Made by a program: the position numbers and the translations under genes
Shown: piece after piece, positions 17,158-25,142 of the stretch
How the letters are laid out: the number at the start of each line of letters is the position of its first letter
Position numbering within the stretch: the first letter of the stretch is position 1
DNA from: Candidatus Tritonobacter lacicola
Lineage (GTDB): Bacteria > Auribacterota > Tritonobacteria > Tritonobacterales > Tritonobacteraceae
DNA length: 64,000 nt
NCBI GenBank assembly: GCA_030765135.1
Contig: JAVCDC010000145.1
Span: 1 to 64,000 of the forward strand
Direction of reading: 5' to 3'
Notes under the pieces: model-generated
The model's input: only the letters and a program-made list of their open reading frames with translations
Told to the model about the DNA's origin: nothing
Databases searched by the model: none

Positions 17158-18057
17158 ATGCTGCCGAGGCTGAACGGGTCATTCAAAACTTCATCTCTCT
17201 TCCTGCTCGCAGCCATTTTACTGTTCGTATGGGGGCCCGCCGGAGGACATGCGGAGCAGACGGTGATGGAGGTGATCCCGTTGAAACACCGCACCGCCGA
17301 GGAGGTCATTCCCATCTTGCAGCCGTTTATCAAGGAAGGGGGAGCTATCAGCGGGATGCAGAACAAGGTCATAATATCCACCACTCCCTCCAACCTCGCG
17401 GAGATCAAGAAGATCCTCAACTCCATTGACGGCGAGCTCCGCCGGCTCATGGTCACCGTAAAGCAGGACGAGTCCCGTGAGGAGTCAGGAGAGGAACTGG
17501 AGATCTCCGGCCGCGCCGCAATTGACGATATTGCCGGCGCAACCGTGGGGGGAAGCGGGGGGGATCGCGGCCTGACGGTCGAAAATAAACGCGGGGAAGA
17601 AAGCGTGCGCGTTCACGCCTTCGGTGTCCAATCACCGGAAGAGGACAACGTCATCCAGCAGGTGCAGGTGCTTGAGGGGAACAGCGCCTTTATCCGGAGC
17701 GGCCTTTCCGTCCCCCTCACCGCCTACGCCACGGAAAGATACATCAACGGCAGGCGCGTAATAGAGTCCCCGGAGTACCGCGACGTTATCACCGGCTTCT
17801 ATGTTCTGCCGCGCGTGAGCGGCGACCGCGTCACTCTCGATATCAGCACACACCGGGACAGGCTCGTCGATATCCGGACGGGCAGCGCCAACGTTCAGCA
17901 GATAGAGACATGCGTCTCAGGCCGCCTCGGCGAGTGGATGGAGATAGGGGGGCTGCTCCATCAAGTTTTCGGTAAGCGGTCGGGCATACTGCACGGCGCC
18001 GGAAAAGACATCCGGGATCGCCGCAGAGTCCTCATCCGGGTAGACGAGCTCAAGTAA
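17158..18057 (+). CDS. Exported secretin-N-domain protein
   Basis: A signal peptide (SSLFLLAAILLFVWG) is followed at about residues 36-95 by a secretin_N/short N1-like domain (VMEVIPLKHRTAEEVIPILQ, VIISTTPSNLAEIKKIL, SIDGELRRLMVTVKQDES). This is the subunit fold that stacks in type II/III secretin rings. The remainder lacks the membrane-spanning secretin domain; it has beta-rich sequence (VYVLPRVSG-like GFYVLPRVSGDRVTLDIS). Stand-alone proteins of this kind occur in other Gram-negatives without a known role. It could cap or assist the secretin encoded at 18748-20229, although that gene is on the other strand. The gene lies between inverted 30-bp repeats. Confidence 0.7.
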   Translation: MLPRLNGSFKTSSLFLLAAILLFVWGPAGGHAEQTVMEVIPLKHRTAEEVIPILQPFIKEGGAISGMQNKVIISTTPSNLAEIKKILNSIDGELRRLMVTVKQDESREESGEELEISGRAAIDDIAGATVGGSGGDRGLTVENKRGEESVRVHAFGVQSPEEDNVIQQVQVLEGNSAFIRSGLSVPLTAYATERYINGRRVIESPEYRDVITGFYVLPRVSGDRVTLDISTHRDRLVDIRTGSANVQQIETCVSGRLGEWMEIGGLLHQVFGKRSGILHGAGKDIRDRRRVLIRVDELK

Positions 18058-18080
18058 GGAAGCAAGAGGGGACGGAGGAA

Positions 18081-18236
18081 ATGGGGTTCAATTTAACAGA
18101 TGTGGGTTCTTTTCTCCGTATGGATAAATCCGCGGTTTTGAGAGCAGCAAGGAAAGGGAAAAAGATGGCCGAAAAAGGGGGTGTAACCTTTCCCTCAACC
18201 GCTAAAGTCAACAAGTCAACTCCGTCCCCTATTTGA
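18081..18236 (+). pseudogene. Possible C-terminal remnant of a REP-associated (RAYT-like) transposase
   Basis: An open stretch of 52 codons reads NLTDVGSFLRMDKSAVLRAA, then RKGKKMAEKGG, which looks like the C-terminal helix-turn-helix commonly found at the end of RAYT/Y1-type transposases. No catalytic HUH or Tyr motif is present. The fragment lies against the right-hand 30-bp repeat, and GGGGACGGAG (18069-18078) opposite CTCCGTCCCC forms a further small inverted pair. A decayed mobile element is the simplest reading. Confidence 0.5.
18205..18234 (-). repeat. 30-bp repeat, right copy (inverted)
   Basis: This is the reverse-complement partner of 17060-17089 with three mismatches. Its end overlaps the tail of the transposase-like remnant and the 3' end of the following minus-strand gene. 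Confidence 0.75.
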
Positions 18237-18654
18237 AGAGGTCAAAATAGAGTGCCAGGGCTATTGCTAAAACCGACGTGGCGAAGATGAAGAAGAAGTT
18301 TACCCGTTCTTTTCTCGAGCTCAGGCTGCAGAGAATAGCACCGAGGTTCTCATAGTCCTTCTCTTCGAGAACCTCCCTGCCGTCTATCTTGTCGACGAGC
18401 CCCGACCGCTCGATGTGCTTTTCGCGTTCGTGACCCACGCGAAACTTGTACAGAAAAAAGACAAAGAATCCCACCACACCGACATACCAGGCGACCTTCC
18501 CGTAGATCGGGGCTACATTCTGAAAGATAACTACGACCCTGATCGCTATAGTGGCTATAAGGCCTATAATGAAATATATCCACGAATGTAAAGAATCCCT
18601 GCACCTGGAATATTCCGTGCAGCTTTCACATTTCTCATCAAAAAGCGGCGACAT
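18229..18654 (-). CDS. Small membrane protein with N-terminal Cys cluster
   Basis: I do not recognise the family. The N-terminus carries CESCTEYSRC, a possible metal-binding or redox Cys cluster. It is followed by two hydrophobic helices (WIYFIIGLIATIAIRVVVIF and VAWYVGVVGFFVFFLYKF), a charged cytoplasmic stretch (REKHIERSGLVDKIDGREV) and a third helix near the C-terminus (FFFIFATSVLAIALALYF). The 3' end reaches into the right 30-bp repeat, so the repeat may have replaced the original end. The coding sequence is less GC-rich than its surroundings. Function is unknown. Confidence 0.6.
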   Translation of the reverse strand: MSPLFDEKCESCTEYSRCRDSLHSWIYFIIGLIATIAIRVVVIFQNVAPIYGKVAWYVGVVGFFVFFLYKFRVGHEREKHIERSGLVDKIDGREVLEEKDYENLGAILCSLSSRKERVNFFFIFATSVLAIALALYFDLFK

Positions 18655-18747
18655 TGGAGCAATCCGACCTGTTCATGAATTCATAAAAGGAAGAAAGATA
18701 TTCTCCGTTTTGTCCTGTCATTAAGTCTGTATCATGTCAGGCGGAGT

Positions 18748-20229
18748 TCATGGCTTTTTGTTCAGTATGACCCTGTCAACGAACTTCTTGGGTCCGCTCG
18801 CCGCGGGCGCGGCCATTTCTTCCTCGGTCTTTTTGAGCAGCTTCCTTTCCCTCTCCAAAATACCGTCGGACGGCGTCACTTTTCTCGGCGTGAGCAGGAC
18901 AACTATCTCGGACGTCTTCTTCACGTCGATCTCGTGCCGGAAGAAATAACCCAGCATCGGTATCGCGCCGAGAATCGGCACGCGATCGTCCATCTTGGTT
19001 ACCTCATCCTTCCGCAAGCCAGAAAGGGTGAACAGTTCCCCGTCCATCAAGACCACATTAGCCGTTGTCGACCTCGTATTGATAATCGGTGTGCTGCTGG
19101 CCGCCCAGCCCATCAAGCTGTGGACCACCGCGTCGATCTCAAGCGACAATGAATGGGTGCCGATAATGGGCGTAATAATAAGTTCAATGCCCGTCTGGGC
19201 CTGCTTGTTCAGCGGCTCATCCGACGTGGAGTACGCCGTGTAGCTGATATTGTCCAGCGATGCGATTATCGCCTTCTGGCCGTTCATGGCGACAACGGTC
19301 GGGCGAGACAGCACTCGCGCCCTGCCGGTCCGGACCATGAAGTTGATCATGTTCGCCACCGCCTTCGGACGCATACCGCTGAGGTCCAGGCTTTGCGCCA
19401 AGTACTTCATTGTTCCTATCGTGTCTCCGGTTGCCGCTCGCGGTGCGTGGTCCTTCCCCCGCTCGAAGTCGAAGCTCATGTTGACTTCCTCGGGAAGACC
19501 CTCTTTCCACTGGTCAAGAGCAAGGCCGAAATTGAAGTCGCTATCCATTTCTATTTCAACAATCTGTACTTCGATGCGCACCATCTCCGGGGGCACGTCG
19601 AAGTCCTCAAGGTCGCTCAGCGCCCCCTGGTAATAGCTGGGCACATCACAGATGTGGAGCACATTAATCTCATCATCGGCATAGGCCGAGCCTATCGGGC
19701 TCAGGTCTCTGGCTACGATGAACTTTGCGACCTCCGAGGCAAGGCGGTGTTTCATCTTGTAATTTATGGACGGCTTACCGTTATTATCGTAATTCGTGCC
19801 CTCCTGGTCGAGAGTACTAATCACAGTCTCGAGATAGGGAAACTGGAATATCGGCGCTGTAATGACAAGGTAGTTAACGCCGGTTACCGTATTAACGGAC
19901 AGGTCTATCTGTCCGTTCTCCTTTGCCACGGTCGTCAGAAGGAACTCCCAGAGTTCCGAGCCGATATCGTGTTTCAATTTGTATATCTTGCAGATAAAAT
20001 CCGTGTCATCCTCGGTGTCGATGACCTTGATAGCAGAGCCCCTTGCCGGAGCAGAAGGAATGGCATTGTAGTAGAGGTCGCCGTCCTCGAATGCCTTTAT
20101 GCCTCCCTTCGGCGGTTTGCCCTGTGCATCAACATCAACATTGAGGCGCACTTCAGTAGTAACCTCGCCATACACAGTTACGCTGAAAACCATGAAAGCC
20201 GACAACGCGCTTAATAAAATTCTCTTCAT
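18748..20229 (-). CDS. Secretin-family outer-membrane protein (GspD/PilQ-like)
   Basis: This is a secretin with signal peptide, an N1-type ring domain at about residues 75-150 (KLKHDIGSELWEFLLTTVAK, VNYLVITAPI) and a C-terminal secretin core at about 220-455. The core shows VRIEVQIVEIEMDSDFNFG, VLSRPTVVAMNGQKA, GIELIITPII and the hallmark VPILGAIPMLGYFFR followed by EIVVLLTPRKV. Secretins form multimeric outer-membrane pores in type II/III secretion and type IV pili. The 493-residue length is short, and no GspE, GspF or pilin gene is near. It may serve a reduced or distant system. A small exported protein is encoded just upstream and may be its partner. Confidence 0.82.
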   Translation of the reverse strand: MKRILLSALSAFMVFSVTVYGEVTTEVRLNVDVDAQGKPPKGGIKAFEDGDLYYNAIPSAPARGSAIKVIDTEDDTDFICKIYKLKHDIGSELWEFLLTTVAKENGQIDLSVNTVTGVNYLVITAPIFQFPYLETVISTLDQEGTNYDNNGKPSINYKMKHRLASEVAKFIVARDLSPIGSAYADDEINVLHICDVPSYYQGALSDLEDFDVPPEMVRIEVQIVEIEMDSDFNFGLALDQWKEGLPEEVNMSFDFERGKDHAPRAATGDTIGTMKYLAQSLDLSGMRPKAVANMINFMVRTGRARVLSRPTVVAMNGQKAIIASLDNISYTAYSTSDEPLNKQAQTGIELIITPIIGTHSLSLEIDAVVHSLMGWAASSTPIINTRSTTANVVLMDGELFTLSGLRKDEVTKMDDRVPILGAIPMLGYFFRHEIDVKKTSEIVVLLTPRKVTPSDGILERERKLLKKTEEEMAAPAASGPKKFVDRVILNKKP

Positions 20230-20306
20230 AGTACTGCTCCTCTTTCTCGCTGTTTATAGAACCAGCACCTGAAATAATACGCAACCATATCATCCCCCCC
20301 TGGGAA

Positions 20307-20771
20307 TCACTCTTCCCCCATTCGGGAGGAGGGGATATTTGGAATGGGCGGATATACCTGCAAGACGGATTTAATATTATCAAGGCCTAACTTGTAATCA
20401 ACTCGCACATCTCCTATGATCGCTTTTCCCACCAGGTATTCAATATCACCCCTCATCTTAAGGCTGCCTGTCATGGACCTGCCATTGATCAGGGTTATCA
20501 TCCAATTTTTTTTGTCCACCCTCTCCACGCCTGCTATTAAACCTAAATCTATTCTCAACTCCGTCTCGCCCTCCACAAGAACGAGGTTGTTCACACGCTT
20601 GTTTCTCCTGCCCTCGATAAGGAAACTCAGGTCGGTCACTTTCGTCTTCGTTCCATCAATATCCGTTATCTCCGATACTACTTTACAAGGGACGGGTTCC
20701 TCGGCCGCCAAAGCCCCGTTAATTCCCATACTAACGACAGCCAACGCAATAAAGAAAAGATATACTTTCAT
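20307..20771 (-). CDS. Small exported protein upstream of the secretin
   Basis: A signal peptide (MKVYLFFIALAVVSMGINGALA) precedes a beta-rich mature domain of about 130 residues with no named family. Segments such as LSFLIEGRRNKRVNNLVLVE and MITLINGRSMTGSLKM suggest a small barrel reminiscent of proteins where a membrane or matrix component is adjusted, but no enzyme motif is visible. The gene lies about 80 bases before the secretin on the same strand and could encode a pilotin-like or periplasmic accessory factor; this is inferred from position only. Confidence 0.6.
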   Translation of the reverse strand: MKVYLFFIALAVVSMGINGALAAEEPVPCKVVSEITDIDGTKTKVTDLSFLIEGRRNKRVNNLVLVEGETELRIDLGLIAGVERVDKKNWMITLINGRSMTGSLKMRGDIEYLVGKAIIGDVRVDYKLGLDNIKSVLQVYPPIPNIPSSRMGEE

Positions 20772-20866
20772 CAGATGCCTCCCTAATGTTATTATGCGTT
20801 CCCAAGGCTACAGCGAATTCCGGCTCTTTTTGCCTCCTGCCCGCTTCATTCCTCCTCTCGCTGCTT

Positions 20867-21751
20867 CTATGAGGATAGTACCGCCCAGGCGGGCTTCCTG
20901 AAAAGACCGATTATTATAGGCGCAGCGCACATGACAAGTATTCCTATTACTAAGAACGCCTCGTAGAAAAAGACGCTGCCGGTTTCAATCTGTGACGGGG
21001 GGAAGAAACCGACGGCAAACGCGAACATTGCCCCCAGAATGCCCACACCTCCCACCAGCCACATTCCGAAGTTTCCCAGCGGGACCCTGTAGGCCCGTAT
21101 CACATCCGGCCGGGAGTAACGCAAACGGATGGCCGAGCAATAGAGCAGTATATACATTATCAGGTAAAGAAGCACGCAGAGGGCCGAGAGTATCCAGTAG
21201 GAGCTGCTGACGTTTGGCATGAGCAGGAAGATAAAGGCCAGTACCGTGACGATGCCGCCCTGAACAATGAGAATGTGGGTGGGCACACCCTCTCTGTTCA
21301 CATACTGGAGGAATGGGGGAAGGTGGCCGTCCTCGGCGGTGGTATAGAGACCTTTACTCGGTCCGACAATCCAGGTGCTCAACTCACCAAGGGAGCCGAG
21401 GGCGACAAAGAAAGCTATGAAAGAGAGGACGGTGGGAAACCAGATGACATTCTGAATCCACTGGAGCCAGATGGCCACAAATCCCAAGCGCTCTCCGAAC
21501 GCTTCCCTAACCCAGATATAGACACCGCCCGGTCCATGCGGCGGCCACCCGGTAGCCAGTTCCGCCGAGATAAGCGAGACCGGAATCAGAAAGACCAGCA
21601 CCGTCACCAGGTAATAGAAGATAAGCGAAAAACCTTCCTCGGCCATCATCGGCAGGCCGCGGAGTGTACAGATAACGGCCACGTTCATCATCGCCAGCGT
21701 AAAGACGCCGAGAGTTCTTTTCGGTTTTAGTTCGGCCGTTTCGCCGGTCAT
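20867..21751 (-). pseudogene. GadC-like amino-acid permease with large in-frame internal deletion
   Basis: The N-terminal third (TLAMMNVAVICTLRGLPMMAEE-type opening, FVAIWLQWIQNVIWFPTV) and the C-terminal half (WIVGPSKGLYTTAEDGHLPP onward) align closely with the intact GadC-like protein at 23482-24963. About 190 residues between them, covering roughly membrane helices 4-7, are missing. The reading frame is kept, leaving 294 residues instead of about 490. APC transporters need this region for the inverted-repeat fold, so the product is probably not a working antiporter. Assembly collapse or a dominant small variant are alternatives. It lies downstream of gadB on the same strand. Confidence 0.75.
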
Positions 21752-21853
21752 CTTACATCTCCACGTTGCAGTTCTTAAGACCCCCGGGACGCGCTTGGTC
21801 CTCCCCTGATTCCTCTTTTCCCCAATCTGCGTGGGAATAAACCTGCCGCAGTT

Positions 21854-21880
21854 TCGTTACGATGCCTGGCATCGTAACGA
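21854..21880. promoter_or_regulatory. 27-bp near-perfect palindrome between gadB and the deleted permease
   Basis: TCGTTACGATGCC and GGCATCGTAACGA are exact reverse complements separated by one T. The site lies about 100 bases upstream of the deleted permease start and downstream of gadB. It fits a dimeric regulator operator; as RNA it would form a very tight hairpin. Confidence 0.6.
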
Positions 21881-21981
21881 GAGGGGATCTCTCCGCGAAG
21901 AAGCACCTTCCGCGAAAACGTGCAGTGGTCTTTAGAACCCTGACCCACCACCTGCCGGGGGAAACATCCGGATTGCCAGCG

Positions 21982-22014
21982 AAATCCGCCGGCTTTCGTG
22001 GGTAAGCCGGATTT
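21982..22014 (-). terminator. Hairpin at the gadB 3' end
   Basis: AAATCC plus GGCTT (21982-21995) pairs with AAGCC plus GGATTT (22004-22014), with a three-base internal bulge. It touches the gadB stop codon. No clear T-tract follows on the minus strand, so it may act as an mRNA-stabilising or weak terminating hairpin. Confidence 0.45.
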
Positions 22015-23420
22015 CAGCAGTGCTTGAATGTCCCCTTGCCTTTTTCCCTCTTCTTCGCCTTGTGCCCCGGGTGCGAGGCGTAAAACTCAAGCGCCCGGCG
22101 TATATCATTAAGGAGAAGGTCGGCCATGTCGCGGCTGAAGCCCTCTTTGACGACGACACGCTGGACGGTGAGATCCTCGCGGTTTTTCGGCATCGTGTAG
22201 GCGGGGACCAGCCAGCCGCGGTCGCGGATCCTTTCCGCCAGGTCGAAGAGGGTGAAGTTGGTCTCCTTCTTCAGCTTCCAGCAGAAGACCGGGATGTCGC
22301 TGCCGTCGGTGATCAGCTCGAAAGGCCCCAGCTTGGCGATCTCTCCCGACAGGTAAAGGGCGACGTCCTGGCAGGACTGCTGGATGCGCCGGTACCCGTC
22401 CCGGCCCAGGCGCAGGAAGTTGTAGTACTGTGCCACGATCTGGTTGCCGGGGCGGGAAAAGTTGATAGCGAAGGTAGGCATCTCTCCCCCGAGGTAGTTG
22501 ACGTAAAAGATCAGGTCCTCCGGCAGTTCCTCCCGGTCCCTCCAGACCACCCAGCCCACGCCCGGGTAGACCAGGCCGTACTTATGGCCCGAAGCGTTGA
22601 TCGACTTCACCCACTTGAGGCGAAAATCCCACTCCAGGTCGGTCTGAATAAAAGGGGCAATGAAGCCGCCGCTGGCCCCGTCGATATGGATGGGGATTTC
22701 CCACCCGGTCTTGCGATTCAGCTCGTCCAGGGCGTCGTTGATCTCCTTGACCGGCTCGTACTCACCGGTAAAGGTGGTCCCCATGATGCCGACGATCCCG
22801 ATCGTGTTCTCATCGCAGAGTTTCATCGCCTCTTCGGCATTGAGGCAGAAGCGGTCACCCTCCATCGGGACCTGGCGGGGCTCGATATCCCAGTAGCGGC
22901 AGAACTTATCCCAGCAGATCTGGACATTGATCCCCATTACCAGGTTCGGCCTGTCGTCCGGCTTTCCCTTCGCCTTCATCCGCTCCCGCCACTTCCATTT
23001 CATTGCCATCCCCCCCAGCATGCAGGCCTCGCTGGAGCCGATCGTCGAGCAGCCGACGGTGTTGGCGGCGTCCGGGGCGTGCCAGAGGTCCGCCAGGATG
23101 TTGACGCAGCGCATCTCCAGCTCGGCGGTCTGGGGGTACTCGTCCTTGTCGATCATGTTCTTGTCGAAGGTCTCCGCCATCAGCTGCCGGGCCTCCGGCT
23201 CCATCCAGGTGGTGACGAATGTGGCCAGGTTGAGCCGGGAGTTGCCGTCGAGCATCAGCTCGTCGTGGACCACGTTGTAGGCCGTCCGCGGCAACATCTC
23301 CACTTCCGGGATCTTGTACTTCGGGACGGTCGTGGTCAAGGCCCGCGCCGCGTAGGTCGGCGTGAGGACAGCGTCCTCGGGCCGCATTTTACTATGATCT
23401 ACTTTCTTGTGAAGAATCAT
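22014..23420 (-). CDS. gadB: Glutamate decarboxylase
   Basis: This PLP enzyme converts L-glutamate to GABA and CO2 and consumes a cytosolic proton, the core of glutamate-dependent acid resistance. The length of 468 residues matches E. coli GadA/B. The PLP-binding Lys is in NASGHKYGLVYPGVGW; upstream IHIDGASGGF supplies the Asp that contacts the pyridine ring. The C-terminus ends in a His/Lys/Cys-containing tail (KGTFKHC), in the position of the autoinhibitory tail seen in E. coli GadB. An AAGGAGGGAGGG ribosome site is very strong. It lies 61 bases after gadC, in the same operon. Confidence 0.96.
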   Translation of the reverse strand: MILHKKVDHSKMRPEDAVLTPTYAARALTTTVPKYKIPEVEMLPRTAYNVVHDELMLDGNSRLNLATFVTTWMEPEARQLMAETFDKNMIDKDEYPQTAELEMRCVNILADLWHAPDAANTVGCSTIGSSEACMLGGMAMKWKWRERMKAKGKPDDRPNLVMGINVQICWDKFCRYWDIEPRQVPMEGDRFCLNAEEAMKLCDENTIGIVGIMGTTFTGEYEPVKEINDALDELNRKTGWEIPIHIDGASGGFIAPFIQTDLEWDFRLKWVKSINASGHKYGLVYPGVGWVVWRDREELPEDLIFYVNYLGGEMPTFAINFSRPGNQIVAQYYNFLRLGRDGYRRIQQSCQDVALYLSGEIAKLGPFELITDGSDIPVFCWKLKKETNFTLFDLAERIRDRGWLVPAYTMPKNREDLTVQRVVVKEGFSRDMADLLLNDIRRALEFYASHPGHKAKKREKGKGTFKHC

Positions 23421-23481
23421 CTTTCCCTCCCTCCTTTGAGTAGGTTATGTTTTTCTTTTCTGCCAGGCTTTGGCAGGTATG

Positions 23482-24963
23482 TCATTGCGCGTTTGCCGCA
23501 GTACCGCTTTCATTCGAAACCTGGCGCCACTGCGGTTTTTTAAACGAATTTATCAAAAACGGCAGACCCACGAATATAATCAAACCGCCTGAAACAAGCC
23601 CCACATAAAGTGTGGGATTGCCTACCGGCAGGTTGCTCGGCGGGAAAAAACCGACAACAAGAGAGAAACAAACTCCGATCAAACCGATTCCGGCAACAAC
23701 ACAGACGCCGAAAATTCCACCCGGAATTTTGTAGGAACGGGGCAGGTCCGGCCGGGCTATCCGCAGTTTGATAGCCGCGGCATACATCAGAATATACATC
23801 ACCAGATACACGGTAATTGTCATAGCGGACAGAAGGAAAAATGCCACACTTACATTGTCCATAATAAAGTAGAGGCAAGCCAATATTGAAACAATAACTC
23901 CCTGGATTAAGAGTATATTGATCTGCATTCCGCTTTTATTTGTTTTTGCCATAAATGGCGGTATTTCGCCCTGTTTCGCTGTTTCAAGCAAGCCTCTACT
24001 GGGTCCGCTTATCCACGACATTACTCCCCCGATAGCGCCGAAAGCGGTTAATAAAGCTATTATCGGGGTCAGAAAACCGAGATGGAATTTATCCAGCAAG
24101 TCCTTGAAGGCCTGCATAACACCAGCGGTAAGACTAATTTTATTAGCAGGAAGCACGGTCGCAATTGCGAGTGACCCCAGCAGGAAAATTGCAAATATAA
24201 TACCCATTGCTATAAACATACTTACAGGAAATTGCTTGGCGGGATTTTCGAGTTCGTTGGCATGCACAGCGTGCACTTCAACGCCGGCAAACAGCAAAAT
24301 AATTCCGGCAAGAAAAGCGATACTTCCCAGCCCGGTAATGTGAGGGAAGAAGCTGGGATGGGGATGTTCTCCGAGTGCTTTTTCCGCAGTGGCAACCGCA
24401 GGGGAGGCTTCCATAAAACAAATTGGATTCCCCTGGGAGATCCAGATAATCGCGAGTACTATTATAATAATCCCCGGCAGTATAGTACCGACAAGCACAC
24501 CATATTGTGTAACCTTGCTGACGACGGATGTCCCGATCAAAGCGATAAGAGTGGCCAACCAGTAACAGATAAGAATGACTATTCCGGTATAGAGCCCTTT
24601 GTTCGCCAGTCCCGGGGCCATAACGACATATGCCAAAACCCCGGCAGCAAAAGCCAGAGTAGTAGGATACCACACCACGTTTTGGATCCATTGCAGCCAT
24701 ATTGCTGTAAATCCCCAACGGGAACCGAATGCTTCCTTGACCCAGGTGTACACTCCCCCGCCTTTTTTACTGAACGCGCCTCCAAGTTCCGCAGCAACAA
24801 GCGAGGCCGGTAGAAGAAACATTATTACGGCGAAAAGAATATAGGCAAGCATAGAAAGTCCCTCTTTCGCCATCATCGGCAACCCTCGCAGACTGGTAAC
24901 CACGGCAGCTACCGTCATCATACTGAGAGTGAAAACAGTTATCTTTTTCGTGCCCTTTTCCAT
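23482..24963 (-). CDS. gadC: Glutamate/GABA antiporter, APC family
   Basis: This inner-membrane exchanger of the GadC type imports glutamate and exports GABA, completing the proton-consuming cycle with the decarboxylase encoded next. It has 493 residues and about 12 hydrophobic helices. Features include the opening VTSLRGLPMMAKEGLSM, KKGGGVYTWVKEAFG, and WISGPSRGLLETAKQGEIPP, all typical of the GadC branch. Base composition is more AT-rich than gadB, which hints at a different transfer history for the two genes. GGAGGGG precedes the ATG. Confidence 0.93.
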   Translation of the reverse strand: MEKGTKKITVFTLSMMTVAAVVTSLRGLPMMAKEGLSMLAYILFAVIMFLLPASLVAAELGGAFSKKGGGVYTWVKEAFGSRWGFTAIWLQWIQNVVWYPTTLAFAAGVLAYVVMAPGLANKGLYTGIVILICYWLATLIALIGTSVVSKVTQYGVLVGTILPGIIIIVLAIIWISQGNPICFMEASPAVATAEKALGEHPHPSFFPHITGLGSIAFLAGIILLFAGVEVHAVHANELENPAKQFPVSMFIAMGIIFAIFLLGSLAIATVLPANKISLTAGVMQAFKDLLDKFHLGFLTPIIALLTAFGAIGGVMSWISGPSRGLLETAKQGEIPPFMAKTNKSGMQINILLIQGVIVSILACLYFIMDNVSVAFFLLSAMTITVYLVMYILMYAAAIKLRIARPDLPRSYKIPGGIFGVCVVAGIGLIGVCFSLVVGFFPPSNLPVGNPTLYVGLVSGGLIIFVGLPFLINSFKKPQWRQVSNESGTAANAQ

Positions 24964-25142
24964 ATCTTCCCCTCCTTGTTATTTCATTTTCACACAAAAC
25001 TGCGGGATTATTTTTATTCTTTATTTACTTAAAATTGTAATTTCGAGATCGGTTCATGGAAAGAAAAATCCGCCAAATCCCTGCCCTGGTAGACAGGCGC
25101 GGTTTCAACCGGCTTCCGGTTCCGCATTTTCAGTCCGCCCCA

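Noticed and set aside
22020-23543. Long open frame (about 500 codons) on the plus strand opposite gadB
   Set aside because: It is the mirror of a clear PLP decarboxylase; its residues show no domain and the gadB frame has the conserved motifs and ribosome site.
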